NCBI RefSeq assembly: GCF_000308415.1
Contig: NZ_BAFS01000040.1
Coordinates: forward strand, 1 to 55,744
DNA length: 55,744 bases
Source: Nocardia asiatica NBRC 100129
GTDB taxonomy: Bacteria; Actinomycetota; Actinomycetes; Mycobacteriales; Mycobacteriaceae
Reading direction: 5' to 3'
The notes under the pieces were generated by a model. It was not told the DNA's origin. It searched no databases and saw only the letters and a program-made list of their open reading frames with translations. The translations under genes and the position numbers were made by a program. This document shows, piece after piece, positions 8,213 to 17,292 of the stretch (the first letter of the stretch is position 1; the number at the start of each line of letters is the position of its first letter).

Positions 8213-9502
8213 GTGGACAGACTTCTGGTGGTCGGTGCGGGTCCGAAGGCCATGGCCGTCGCGGCGAAGGCATACGTCCTGCGCGAGCTCGGCCTGCCTG
8301 CGCCGCAGGTGGTCGTCGTGGAACCGCATGCGGTGGGCGGCAATTGGTTGCCGAACGGTGGCTGGACCGACGGTCAGCACCGGCTGGGCACCAGCCCCGA
8401 GAAGGACGTGGGTTTCCCGTACCATTCCACCTGGGCACGCGGGCACAACCGCGCGATCAACGAGGCGATGATGGCGTTCGGCTGGACGTCGTTTCTCATC
8501 GACCGCGGCACGTACGCCGAATGGATCGACCGCGGCCGCCCCCATCCGCACCATCATGTCTGGGCCAAGTATTTGCAGTGGGTCGCGAAGAAGGCCGAGG
8601 TCGAGATCGTGCCGGGGGCGGTGCGCAAGATCGCCGCGGCGGCCGACGGCTGGCTGGTCTCGGTGGTCGACGCGGACGGCGTCGCGTCCGAGATCGATGC
8701 GGATCAGCTGATGATCACCGGGCCGGGTGACAGCAGGCGTGCGCTGGCCACTCATCCGAAAGTGCTGAGCATCGCCGACTTCTGGGATCTGGTCGGCCGT
8801 CGCCGGTTGCCGGTTTCGTCGCGAGCGGCCGTGATCGGCGGCGGCGAGACCGCGGGCTCCGCGATGGACGAGTTGGTCCGGCACGACGTACTGACCGTCT
8901 CGGTGATCTCGCCTGCCGCCACGATCTACACCCGCGGGGAGAGCTATTTCGAGAATTCGCTGTACAGCGATCCGGCCAAATGGCGGGGGTTGAGCATAGA
9001 AGAACGGCGGGACGTCGTCCGGCGCACGGACCGTGGCGTGTTCTCGGTGCGTGTGCAGGAGAACCTGTTGGGCGACAATCGGGTTCATCATTTGCAAGGG
9101 CGTGTCGTGCGGGTCGCGGAGCAAGGCGAGGGCGTCGCGCTGACGTTGCGCAACGAAGGGCGCCCGGATCGAGTGCATGTCTTCGATCTGGTGGTGGACG
9201 CGACCGGCGGTCAGCCGCTGTGGTTCCTGGAGATGTTCGATGTCGACGCCGCGGATCTGGTGGAACTCGCGATCGGCGGCCCCATCACGCAGCCGCGGGT
9301 CGAGGCGGCGATCGGCCACGACCTGGCGGTGACCGGCCTCGACGCCAAGCTCTATCTGCCGAATCTGGCCGGCCTGGCACAGGGGCCCGGATTCCCGAAT
9401 CTCAGTTGCCTAGGAGAACTTTCGGATCGGGTACTGCAGGCGGGGCCGACCCGGGCGCGCTCGGGAGCCGTGCGCGCACGGGAACGTTCGGCCGGTCGGT
9501 AG
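8213..9502 (+). CDS. nbtG: L-lysine N6-monooxygenase of siderophore biosynthesis
   Basis: A flavin- and NADPH-dependent hydroxylase (429 residues from GTG 8213) that makes N6-hydroxylysine for the hydroxamate ligands. It resembles mycobacterial MbtG. Evidence: an N-terminal dinucleotide-binding motif VVGAGPKAMAVAAKA; the SGGWTDGAHRLGTSPEKDVGFPY-type region seen here as GGWTDGQHRLGTSPEKDVGF; a second nucleotide-binding motif VIGGGETAGSAMDEL near residue 205; and a C-terminal NLAGLAQGPGFPNLS stretch. GTG 8213 is chosen because GGGAG at 8203-8207 is well placed and the protein then begins almost directly with the FAD motif. ATGs at 8195 and 8201 are alternatives. Its stop is only 10 bp from that of the convergent acyltransferase. 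Confidence 0.93.
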   Translation: MDRLLVVGAGPKAMAVAAKAYVLRELGLPAPQVVVVEPHAVGGNWLPNGGWTDGQHRLGTSPEKDVGFPYHSTWARGHNRAINEAMMAFGWTSFLIDRGTYAEWIDRGRPHPHHHVWAKYLQWVAKKAEVEIVPGAVRKIAAAADGWLVSVVDADGVASEIDADQLMITGPGDSRRALATHPKVLSIADFWDLVGRRRLPVSSRAAVIGGGETAGSAMDELVRHDVLTVSVISPAATIYTRGESYFENSLYSDPAKWRGLSIEERRDVVRRTDRGVFSVRVQENLLGDNRVHHLQGRVVRVAEQGEGVALTLRNEGRPDRVHVFDLVVDATGGQPLWFLEMFDVDAADLVELAIGGPITQPRVEAAIGHDLAVTGLDAKLYLPNLAGLAQGPGFPNLSCLGELSDRVLQAGPTRARSGAVRARERSAGR

Positions 9503-9512
9503 ACGCGGGTGG

Positions 9513-10178
9513 TCAGCGCCGGATCGACGGTACGTCCTGCGGCTCGCGCGGCAGCGTGCACAGGGCGATCCGGCGGCCGGGCCGCACATCGAACTCGCCC
9601 AGCTCCACCCAGCCGTTCTTGGCCAAAGCCTTGCGTACCGAGATGTTCTGGTGATCCGGATCGCCCATCAGGCGGCGGCATTCCGGTTCGGCGGCCCAGA
9701 TCCCCTCGGCCAAGAGGCCGATCCACTTCGACATGACGCCTCGGCCGATCAGGTTCTGGTCCGCGGTCGCGATGTGGAAACCCATGTCGCGGGGGTCGGC
9801 GTGGTAGAACCGAGCGCACTCGTCCTTCGCCGCCCGGTACAGCTCCACGTAGGCGACCTCGCGGCGGCCGAGTTCGGGCAGGTCGATGGCTGCGAAGTCG
9901 AAGCTGACGATGCACGGCCGCGAGTACGTTCCGGCGAGCTGTGCGGCGATGTCGGCGCGTCTGCGCTCCGCGGGCCATGGTTGTTCCCAGGTCTCGGCCA
10001 GGTGAGGGAGCGCCATCCATTCGGCGATCGTCGCGGGATCGTCGCTGTCGGGATCGGCCACGCGGAGACCGAACGGCTCGGGGAAATCAGGAATCACCGG
10101 CGCCGGGGCGGCGCGGACATCGTCGGGAATATCGGTCAGTTCTCGCTTGAGAACGTACGGCGTTCCAGTCGGATTCAT
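9513..10178 (-). CDS. nbtH: Siderophore lysine N-acyltransferase (MbtK-like GNAT)
   Basis: A 221-residue acyltransferase of the IucB/RhbD/MbtK group in the GNAT fold. It would transfer an acyl chain to the N6-hydroxyl-amino group of lysine, forming a hydroxamate. Family marks: EPFGLRVADPDSDDPATIAEWMALPHLAETWEQPWP, where the paired His/Trp residues are typical, then AYVELYRAAKDE, and the acetyl-CoA-binding-like DQNLIGRG segment, followed by DPDHQNISVRKALAKNGW, the GNAT end motif. The name nbtH follows the N. farcinica nomenclature as I recall it. Expression probably depends on the iron box at 10244. Confidence 0.88.
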   Translation of the reverse strand: MNPTGTPYVLKRELTDIPDDVRAAPAPVIPDFPEPFGLRVADPDSDDPATIAEWMALPHLAETWEQPWPAERRRADIAAQLAGTYSRPCIVSFDFAAIDLPELGRREVAYVELYRAAKDECARFYHADPRDMGFHIATADQNLIGRGVMSKWIGLLAEGIWAAEPECRRLMGDPDHQNISVRKALAKNGWVELGEFDVRPGRRIALCTLPREPQDVPSIRR

Positions 10179-10243
10179 CGTTTCGGCGGCTCCTCGGTCG
10201 GCACTGTCGGTTTCGGCCGCAGTACTCGGTCTCCGGTCACCGG

Positions 10244-10262
10244 TAAGGTTACCCTATGCTAA
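10244..10262. promoter_or_regulatory. IdeR-like iron box between nbtH and the orphan adenylation gene
   Basis: TAAGGTTACCCTATGCTAA agrees with TWAGGTWAGSCTWACCTWA at 16 of 19 positions. It is the only box in the 220-bp divergent region, so both nbtH (minus) and the degenerate adenylation gene (plus) are likely iron-regulated. Confidence 0.78.
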
Positions 10263-10396
10263 GACCGCATCGGGTGGTTGCTCGGCTCGGCCAGGGAGTC
10301 GAAGCGCATACCGTCGGATCGCGCCGGAGTGGCTGCTCCCGCTGATGCCAGTGACGCGGGAGCCGTGCTGTGCCGTGATGCGAGTAAGGGAGACAG

Positions 10397-11572
10397 ATGC
10401 TTTCGGAACTGCGCGGTGGCCGCGCCCCGGCCGCCCACTCGCTGGTGCGCCCGGTACGGGCCGGGTCCGGTGTCGGTGTCGACGCGGGAGGCGTGGGCAC
10501 CTTCGCAGTCCGGGATCCCGCCGGGCCGGCCCACGCCGATCCCGTCGGCGAGCCGGCTGTACTGACCGCTGACGAGCGACGGCGGGTGCTCGACGAATGG
10601 GCTACCGGTGTGGAATTGCCCGCGACGCCGCGCATCGCCGACATGGTTCGCCGGGCTCGGATGGTTCCCGGCATTCGTACCGCGCTCCGCTGCGGCACAG
10701 TGCGTCTCACCTATGGCGATTTCTTCGCACTGCTGGATACGCCCGCAGTGGGCAGCGTGTCGGCGAACGTGTCGGTCGACCGCTTGGTCCGGCTGGTGGC
10801 CCTGCTCGCCGATGGCGCCGCGACCGTCGCCGGCGTCGCCCCGGAGACCGCCGTGCTGACCGATTCGGCACTGGGAGTGGCCGTCGAGGACCGCCGTACC
10901 ATCGCCGCCGAACGCCGGTATCGAGAATCCGATCGCGCGGGGGGTTGCGCCGACGTGCGGCTGCTCGCCTCGGGGTGGAGCGACGCTGAGCTGGCCGTCG
11001 AGTTGCTCGCGGCCCTGGCGGACGGTGCGACGTCGGTCGTCGCCACGCAGTCGCAGTGGGGTGACCCGCACACGGTGGTCGAACTCGTCGCGGCACACGC
11101 GGTCACCCACGTCACCGCCGATGTGGCTGCGGTCGAACGCATCGCTGCCACCGGCGCCGAGTTGCCGACGGTACGGCGCTGGGATGTCACCGGGGTCTGC
11201 CCCGCGCCACTGCGTCCCGGCCGACTCGCCGCCCGGTCGCCGGCGTCGATCGCCACGTTCGGCTATACGGTGCTCGCGTACGCCGGTACGGTGACGCGCG
11301 GCTCCCTGGACGGAACCGGACGCACGAGGCCGATCTCGGGCGCCAGGGTGCTGGTCTTGGACGAGTCCCGGCAACCGGTCCCGCCGGGAGTGGTCGGCGA
11401 GGTCTACGTGGGCGGCGCCGCGCTCGGCGCCGAGGGCGGGAATCCGTCCGCTCCCGACCGGTTCGTGAACGACCCGTTCCTGCCGGAGGGCCGATTGTTC
11501 CGAACCGGCGATCGTGCCTGCTGGACCGCGGACGGTTGGCTGGTATGCGCTTGCCGCGCGTGCCGTTCCTGA
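10397..11572 (+). CDS. Degenerate stand-alone NRPS adenylation-domain protein
   Basis: A 391-residue protein derived from an NRPS adenylation domain but missing essential parts. It begins with a condensation-to-adenylation linker (LTADERRRVLDEWATG), then an A1-like VRLTYGDFFALLD, an A4-like region (SGWSDAELAVELLAALADGA), an A6-like GEVYVGGAALG and an A7-like LFRTGDRACW. The A3 phosphate loop (TSGxTGxPKG) and the whole A8-A10 C-terminal subdomain with the catalytic Lys are absent. The protein stops at LVCACRACRS, exactly where LVFxGRADxQ would begin A8. There is no carrier domain. It should not adenylate anything. ATG 10397 has a good AGGGAG just upstream, and an iron box lies in its promoter. 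It may be a relic or a non-catalytic partner protein. Confidence 0.8.
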   Translation: MLSELRGGRAPAAHSLVRPVRAGSGVGVDAGGVGTFAVRDPAGPAHADPVGEPAVLTADERRRVLDEWATGVELPATPRIADMVRRARMVPGIRTALRCGTVRLTYGDFFALLDTPAVGSVSANVSVDRLVRLVALLADGAATVAGVAPETAVLTDSALGVAVEDRRTIAAERRYRESDRAGGCADVRLLASGWSDAELAVELLAALADGATSVVATQSQWGDPHTVVELVAAHAVTHVTADVAAVERIAATGAELPTVRRWDVTGVCPAPLRPGRLAARSPASIATFGYTVLAYAGTVTRGSLDGTGRTRPISGARVLVLDESRQPVPPGVVGEVYVGGAALGAEGGNPSAPDRFVNDPFLPEGRLFRTGDRACWTADGWLVCACRACRS

Positions 11573-11585
11573 TCAGGCGGCACAA

Positions 11586-11660
11586 TCGCGATTGTCCCAG
11601 CCGCGATCATGATCGGCTGGGACGATCGCGAAGGAGCCGAGGCAGCCCGCTCGGCTCCTT
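11586..11660. terminator. Two tandem hairpins between convergent genes
   Basis: Hairpin 1: a 17-bp stem with one G-U pair, 11586-11602 with 11615-11631. Hairpin 2: a perfect 10-bp stem, 11631-11640 with 11651-11660. They separate the convergent adenylation-like gene and PKS gene and probably stop transcription from both sides. Confidence 0.82.
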
Positions 11661-11665
11661 GCTCC

Positions 11666-14600
11666 TCAGTCGCGGACCGCGGCGAAGATCCGCTGGTCGA
11701 GCATGTACATCGGATGATCGGCGTCGGGCAGCACCAGCATGGGGGTGAACCCGGACTCGCTGAGCTGATCACGCCACTCGTCTTCGGTGAGGAAGATCCG
11801 TGCCCCGGCCCGGATATCGGAACTGCCGGGATGCGGTTGACCGGGGCCGGCCGACATCAGGAACTTCATCGATGTCAGCAGCTGGAAGTTCGCCCGGCAG
11901 GCCTCGATGAAAACCACCGCGCCACCGGGGTTGAGCAGGTCGTGCAGCTGGCGAAGCGTCTTCCCGATGTGGTGCGCATTGTGCACCACGTTGGCCGCGA
12001 TCACGATGTCGTAGGGCGGCTGCTCACCGAGGTCGGTATTGAGGTCCATGATCCCGTAGCGGATCCACGGATACTCGGCGAACCGCTTCTGCGCCGCGGC
12101 GAGGAAGAAGGTCGACAGGTCGGTGAAGTGGTAGTCCACGGATAGACCGGACAGTCCGGCCAGGACATCGTTGGTTGTGCCGCCGATGCCGGCACCCAGT
12201 TCGAGGATCCGGATGGGTGATCGGTCGCGTTCCAGTCGCTCGGCTATGCCCGCGACGGTCTCGCGGGCGGCGGTATTGAGATAGCTGCTGATGATGTTGT
12301 CGCGATAGGCGGCTTCGGCCGTGAGCATGTCGCCGTCGGGGAACAACAACTCTTGAACGCGCACGCGGTCCTGGGCCAGTTCGGTCAGATGCTCATCGGA
12401 CCGCTGGAGGAAGGTCGCGAACTCGGGCGAGTAGCCCAGGTCGGCGCACACCGTGAGCAGATCGGGACGAGCCGGTGTCGGCACCGGACCGGCGGCGCGA
12501 TAGCCGTGTGCCGGGGCCTGGTCGAGATAACCGTGTGTTGTGAGCTCATCGAGCCAGCGCTGCAGCAACCACCGATGTCGCGGTGCGAATTCCAGACGTG
12601 TGGCGATTTCGTCCGCGGTGTGGACGGCGCCATCCCGCAACACCGGATCAAGGGTCTCCATCATCGCTCGGAGCCCGAAGGTATCAAGATCCGCGCGTGC
12701 GGAGCGCATTCGGTCGTGATCCAGGTCGGCCGGCACCGCCTGCGCGGCTGCCAGCCGCGCACGCTCGGTGATGTCCACGGGCTTCGTGGCCTGCGCTGGG
12801 CGCACCGATTCGGCGGGCACGTCTGGTCGCGGGGAGGACGAAGGGCGTGCCGGTGTTCCCGTCCGCGCCGGGATCGGCGGGTGCGAGCGGACCAGCGCCA
12901 CGACGTCATCGACGGAGGCTCCGCCGAGAAGCTGCGCGACGGGCAGGTCGTGACCGAACTCCCCGTTGACTCGCCGACGGAATTCCAGCGCCTGCAACGA
13001 ATCGAGACCGATCGCGACCATCGGAACGGAAGTGTCGATGGTCCCGACGCGATCCACACCGATGACCTCCGCCAGCAGCTTCACCATGCGCCGCGGCAAG
13101 TCCTCTCCGCCATCGGGTGCGTGATCGGCGTCGGCCGGTGTTGCTGCCAGCTGCGACAACAGCGGCCCGTATCCATACGCCTCGAGCGCGGAACGCGCGC
13201 GGCTCCAGTCGAATGCCGCGACGATGGCGTTGGTGCGGATTCCGTTCGATCCGAGCGCGATCGCGTCCGCGGGATCCATCGGAACGACGCCCGCTCCAGC
13301 GAGCTTCGCCGCGCCTGCGGCGCCGAGATCGAGATGCACCGTCCACTGCCCCCATTGCACCGAGACGCAATCGAGGCCCTCGGCCCGCAGCCGGTGCGCC
13401 ATCGCATCGAGCATCCGGTTGGCTGCCGCGTAGACGACCTGTCCGCGTCCACCGATCGTGGCCGCCATCGAGGAACACAGCAGCACGCGGCAGTTCTCCG
13501 CCCGGGGGAGCACTTCCAGCACCTGCGCGATGCCGAGCACTTTCGTCCGCAACGCTTGGTCGGCCTTCTCGCTGGTGATCTGCGCCAGCTCGATATCCGA
13601 GTAATCGACCGCGGCGTGGATGATCAGATCGGCGGGCGTCGCGCGGAGTTCTTCCGCCATGCGCGCGACAGCGGACTTGTCACGCACGTCGCAGCGGATC
13701 GTGCGGATGTCGGCCGCGCCCGTCCGGCGAATCCGGGCCAACCGGTCGGCGGTCGCCGCGGTTTCACCTGACCTGCCCACCAGCGTGATGCGTCGTGCGC
13801 CGTGGCGGGAGAAGTGATCGCAGAACTCCAGGCCGAGGTTGCCTGTGCCCCCGATGATGACGACGTTCTCCGGCGCCGTCGCGGCCGAATCCGGCGTCAT
13901 CCGTTCGGCCTCGACGAGTCGCTTGGCGTACAAGCTGTCGCCACGCACCGCCAGTTCCGGTTCACCTGCCGTGTGTATCGCCGCGATGATCGCGCCGGCG
14001 GCATCCGGACGCGACTGTTCGGGCGACAGATCCAGATGACGGAAGGCGACGCCGGGGTATTCGGCGCCGATGCAGCGGAATCCCGCACTGGCCGCGGCAT
14101 GCACCGGGTGCGGCGGCGCGTCCTCGGCCACCACGGTCTCCCCGCCGGCCGTCAGCAGCCAGCAATCGGTCACTTCGCTGCCCAAGCCCGGCCACCACGA
14201 TCGAAGCCCGAAGAAATCGGCGGTTCGGGCCACGGCGTCGTAGTCGTCCAGCGGCCCGGGGTCGGCGAGCAGCACCACGACTGTGTCGACATCGCCGCTG
14301 TCATCGTCGTTCTCGATGTCGATCATGCGCGCCGTGGCGCCGTAGTTCTCCGCTTCGGCGCACAGCGTCGAGGCGAGTTCGGCGCAGGCGCCGGTGTGAT
14401 CGATGAGGCCGAGTCGGCGCGGCGGGACCAGTGAACGCCGCACCAGCCGCACCCAATCCTCGACCAGCAGTTGTGCGGGCGCCACGGCATCGGCCAGGTT
14501 GCCGGGGACATGCTCGGTGACCGATGACGCGGCGGCGTGCTCGGCCGGTGGGGTCACCGGCCCGGCCCGGACGGCCGAGGGGGAGTTGTATGGCAACCAC

Positions 14601-15976
14601 AGCCGCAGTTCGTTCATCCGCACATTGGGGAAGTCGGGCAACGGCAGCGGGATCGTCTTCTCGGATCCGGTGCGCAGGCGATCCCACGAGTAGTCCGCGT
14701 CGCTCGTCGCCAGAACCGCCAGGTTTCGCGCGAACTCGCTCAGATCGGTGGCGGTGCGACTGGAGGTACCGGTCACCGTCGTGTTGTGCTCGGCCGCGAC
14801 GACGCTCAGATTCTCCTGGATCGACAGTTGCAGCGTCGGATGTTCGGCGAGTTCGACGAAGGTGTCCACCTGCTGTGCGACCGCTGCGGCGATCGCCTTG
14901 TCGAATCGGACGACGTTGCGCAGATTCCAGAACCAGTATTCGTCGACGGGCAGATCGGAGGTGATCGGGCGGCCGAGCGTGGCGCCGATGCACTCGATCT
15001 TGGTCTCGTGGAAGTGGCGGCTGCTCAGCCTGCTCCGCACCGCCTCTCGGACGTCGTCGCCGAGCCGGTTGATCGCACTGGTGTGCGCCGGGTACCGGAC
15101 GCGGATCACCCGGGCGAAGGTGCCACGCTCGGTGAGCGTATCCACGACGTCCTGCACTGTGCCGCGGTCGCCCGAGATGCCCACCATGTGCGGAGCATTG
15201 ACCACCGACAGCTGGGACCATCCCGAGCGGCGCGCGAGCAAGTCTTCGCACTCGTCACGGTCGGCGGCGACCACCGCCATCGCGTAGTCGTCGGAGGCGA
15301 TCTCGTCCACCGCGTGCGCCCGCGTGCCGACGACGAGGATCGCGTCGGCCAGCGTCATCTTGCCCGACACATACGCCGCCGCGATCTCGCCCTGACTGTG
15401 CCCGATCGTGACACCGGGCTCGATGCCCGCAGCTCGCCACATCGCGGCGAACGCGGCCATCTGCAGGAACAGCGCGGGTTGCACGATTCGCGCGCTGTCG
15501 TCGGCCGGGAAATCCTCGTCGAGGACGTATGTCAGCGGTGATTCGCCGAACAGCTCGTGGAAGATCTCGTCACAGCGATCCGCTTCGGCGCGGAACGCGG
15601 GGGAGTGTTCGTAGTAGAGCTTGCCCATTCCTGGGCGCTGACCACCCTGTCCCGGGAATACGAACGCGCGCTTGCGAGGCGTGGCGGCACCCGCGTTACG
15701 CACCACCGCAGGGTGCGCAGCGCCCTCGGCGACCGCTCGCAGCGCGGTGGCGAGGTCGTCTCGGCCGGTGACCATCGCCACCGCCCGATGCCGCCGCGCG
15801 ACCCGCGTGCGGAACAGCATCTCGGCGACGCGGTGCGGTGCTACCTCGGGACGATCCGTGACGTAGGAGAGGATGGCCGCGGCCTCGTCCCGCAGCAGGT
15901 CAGGCGTATCCGCCGACAGCAGAACCGGAATGGTGCCGTCGGGCAGCAGATAGTCAGAAATCGTCGCGCTCCTCAC
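11666..15976 (-). CDS. Siderophore polyketide synthase AT-KR-ACP-methyltransferase (MbtD-like)
   Basis: About 1430 residues; makes the beta-hydroxy acyl unit together with the separate ketosynthase. Domains: acyltransferase (about 60-400; VFPGQGGQRPGMG, active-site GHSQGE near 193); ketoreductase (about 700-930; VVIIGGTGNLGLEF and the YAAANRM catalytic region); ACP (about 955-1025, GLDSL, Ser near 992); and a C-terminal SAM-dependent methyltransferase (about 1080-1430; winged-helix-like lead-in, then ILELGAGIGGTT, HFTDLS, VIAANVVHN). No DH or ER, so the hydroxyl is kept. The methyltransferase suggests alpha-methylation. The start is unusual: no ATG exists near the expected N-terminus. The choices are GTG 15976 without a ribosome binding site, or ATT 15961, which has GAGGAG seven bases upstream. 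The 5' end overlaps the ketosynthase 3' end. Confidence 0.9.
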   Translation of the reverse strand: MRSATISDYLLPDGTIPVLLSADTPDLLRDEAAAILSYVTDRPEVAPHRVAEMLFRTRVARRHRAVAMVTGRDDLATALRAVAEGAAHPAVVRNAGAATPRKRAFVFPGQGGQRPGMGKLYYEHSPAFRAEADRCDEIFHELFGESPLTYVLDEDFPADDSARIVQPALFLQMAAFAAMWRAAGIEPGVTIGHSQGEIAAAYVSGKMTLADAILVVGTRAHAVDEIASDDYAMAVVAADRDECEDLLARRSGWSQLSVVNAPHMVGISGDRGTVQDVVDTLTERGTFARVIRVRYPAHTSAINRLGDDVREAVRSRLSSRHFHETKIECIGATLGRPITSDLPVDEYWFWNLRNVVRFDKAIAAAVAQQVDTFVELAEHPTLQLSIQENLSVVAAEHNTTVTGTSSRTATDLSEFARNLAVLATSDADYSWDRLRTGSEKTIPLPLPDFPNVRMNELRLWLPYNSPSAVRAGPVTPPAEHAAASSVTEHVPGNLADAVAPAQLLVEDWVRLVRRSLVPPRRLGLIDHTGACAELASTLCAEAENYGATARMIDIENDDDSGDVDTVVVLLADPGPLDDYDAVARTADFFGLRSWWPGLGSEVTDCWLLTAGGETVVAEDAPPHPVHAAASAGFRCIGAEYPGVAFRHLDLSPEQSRPDAAGAIIAAIHTAGEPELAVRGDSLYAKRLVEAERMTPDSAATAPENVVIIGGTGNLGLEFCDHFSRHGARRITLVGRSGETAATADRLARIRRTGAADIRTIRCDVRDKSAVARMAEELRATPADLIIHAAVDYSDIELAQITSEKADQALRTKVLGIAQVLEVLPRAENCRVLLCSSMAATIGGRGQVVYAAANRMLDAMAHRLRAEGLDCVSVQWGQWTVHLDLGAAGAAKLAGAGVVPMDPADAIALGSNGIRTNAIVAAFDWSRARSALEAYGYGPLLSQLAATPADADHAPDGGEDLPRRMVKLLAEVIGVDRVGTIDTSVPMVAIGLDSLQALEFRRRVNGEFGHDLPVAQLLGGASVDDVVALVRSHPPIPARTGTPARPSSSPRPDVPAESVRPAQATKPVDITERARLAAAQAVPADLDHDRMRSARADLDTFGLRAMMETLDPVLRDGAVHTADEIATRLEFAPRHRWLLQRWLDELTTHGYLDQAPAHGYRAAGPVPTPARPDLLTVCADLGYSPEFATFLQRSDEHLTELAQDRVRVQELLFPDGDMLTAEAAYRDNIISSYLNTAARETVAGIAERLERDRSPIRILELGAGIGGTTNDVLAGLSGLSVDYHFTDLSTFFLAAAQKRFAEYPWIRYGIMDLNTDLGEQPPYDIVIAANVVHNAHHIGKTLRQLHDLLNPGGAVVFIEACRANFQLLTSMKFLMSAGPGQPHPGSSDIRAGARIFLTEDEWRDQLSESGFTPMLVLPDADHPMYMLDQRIFAAVRD

Positions 15977-17276
15977 GAACGGGCATCGCAATGATTGCGT
16001 GCGCATTGGCTCCGCCTGCGCCGAACGAGGACACGGCGCCGTAGCGCGCGCCGTTCGCCGGCTCCCACGGCAGCAGTTTCGTAGCCAGCCGCAAGCTCGA
16101 CCGATCCCAATCCACTTTGGTGGTCGGGTTCTCCGAGAACAGGCTCGGCGGGATGTGACCGTGCTCACCGGCCAGCAGCAGCTTGATCAATCCGAGCATT
16201 CCCGCTGCGGCCTGCGCGTGTCCGGCGTTCGATTTCACGGAACCCAACATCACATCGGATCCCGCGCGGCCGTAGGTATTCTGCAGTGCGGTCAACTCGA
16301 CCGGGTCGCCGGCGCGAGTGGCTGTGCCGTGTCCTTCGACCATTCCGACAACGGCGGGGTCGATCCCGGCGATATCGATCGTTTTGCGAATCAGCCGCTC
16401 CTGGGCATGCGCGCGGGGAACCAGGATCGGCTTGCCCTTGCCATTGTGATTGGTAGCGGTGGCCAGAATGCGGCCGTGGATCCGATGTCCCAGCCGACGG
16501 GCGCGCGACTCGGGCTCGACGACTACGACACCCGCGCCTTCGCTCCAGAGCGTGCCGGTGGCGTCGTCGGCATAAGATCGGCAATGCCCATCAGCGGAAA
16601 GGGCGTTGTTCTTCGCGAATTCGTAGAACGCCACCGGCGATCCCATCACGCAGACGGCCCCGGCGAGCGCCCATTCGCATTCTCCCGCTCGTACCGCCGC
16701 GGCGGCCAGATGCAATGCGGTCAACGACGACGCGCACGCGGAGTCGATGCACATCGACGGTCCGCCCAGTCCCAAGCAGTGTGAAATCCGGCCCGCGACG
16801 CCCAGTTGTCCGAAGCCGACGATCCGATGTCCGCTGTAGGCGTTGACCTCCGCGCCTCGCGGGCCGTACTCCATCGGGGATGCGCCGATGAAGCAGCCGC
16901 CGTCCTCGCCGTCGAGCGCGCCGGGATTGATTCCGGCGTTTTCCAGTGCCTTCCATGCCACCCGCATGCCGACCCGCTGTTGTGGGTCCATCGCGATGGC
17001 TTCCCGTTGCGTGATTCCGAAGAACGAGGGATCGAAATCCGCGGCGCCGTCGAGGAATCCGCCCGCGTCGCAGACGTTTCCCCATCCATCGATGCGGGAA
17101 ACCGACAGCAGATCGTCGAGCGGCCAATCCCGGTCGCGCGGGAACGGCCCGACGAGTTCTCTCGATTCGGCAAGCGCGGACCAAAACGACCGGGGGCTGT
17201 CGATTCCGCCCGGCGCCTCGACGGCCATTCCGGAAATGACTAAGTGATCGCGGCTTTCGGCCGTCGCTGTGGTCAT
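15954..17276 (-). CDS. Stand-alone beta-ketoacyl synthase (MbtC-like)
   Basis: A 440-residue modular-type ketosynthase acting in trans with the downstream AT-KR-ACP-MT protein. The catalytic triad is complete: Cys in CIDSACASS (about residue 190), His in EGHGTAT (about 325) and His in KSNAGHAQAAAG (about 365). N-terminal DHLVISGMAVEAPGG and the DPQQRVGMRVAWKALENAG segment are typical. It condenses an acyl starter with a malonyl-type extender to form the beta-keto precursor of the siderophore's hydroxy acid. It lies 16 bp after the thioesterase gene and overlaps the PKS reading frame, so the three genes form one translationally linked operon. Confidence 0.93.
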   Translation of the reverse strand: MTTATAESRDHLVISGMAVEAPGGIDSPRSFWSALAESRELVGPFPRDRDWPLDDLLSVSRIDGWGNVCDAGGFLDGAADFDPSFFGITQREAIAMDPQQRVGMRVAWKALENAGINPGALDGEDGGCFIGASPMEYGPRGAEVNAYSGHRIVGFGQLGVAGRISHCLGLGGPSMCIDSACASSLTALHLAAAAVRAGECEWALAGAVCVMGSPVAFYEFAKNNALSADGHCRSYADDATGTLWSEGAGVVVVEPESRARRLGHRIHGRILATATNHNGKGKPILVPRAHAQERLIRKTIDIAGIDPAVVGMVEGHGTATRAGDPVELTALQNTYGRAGSDVMLGSVKSNAGHAQAAAGMLGLIKLLLAGEHGHIPPSLFSENPTTKVDWDRSSLRLATKLLPWEPANGARYGAVSSFGAGGANAHAIIAMPVREERDDF

Positions 17277-17292
17277 GACGGATCCTCGCTAC

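Noticed and set aside
12353..13771. A 472-codon plus-strand open frame
   Set aside because: Shadow of the minus-strand PKS, which has clear KR, ACP and MT motifs in the same interval.
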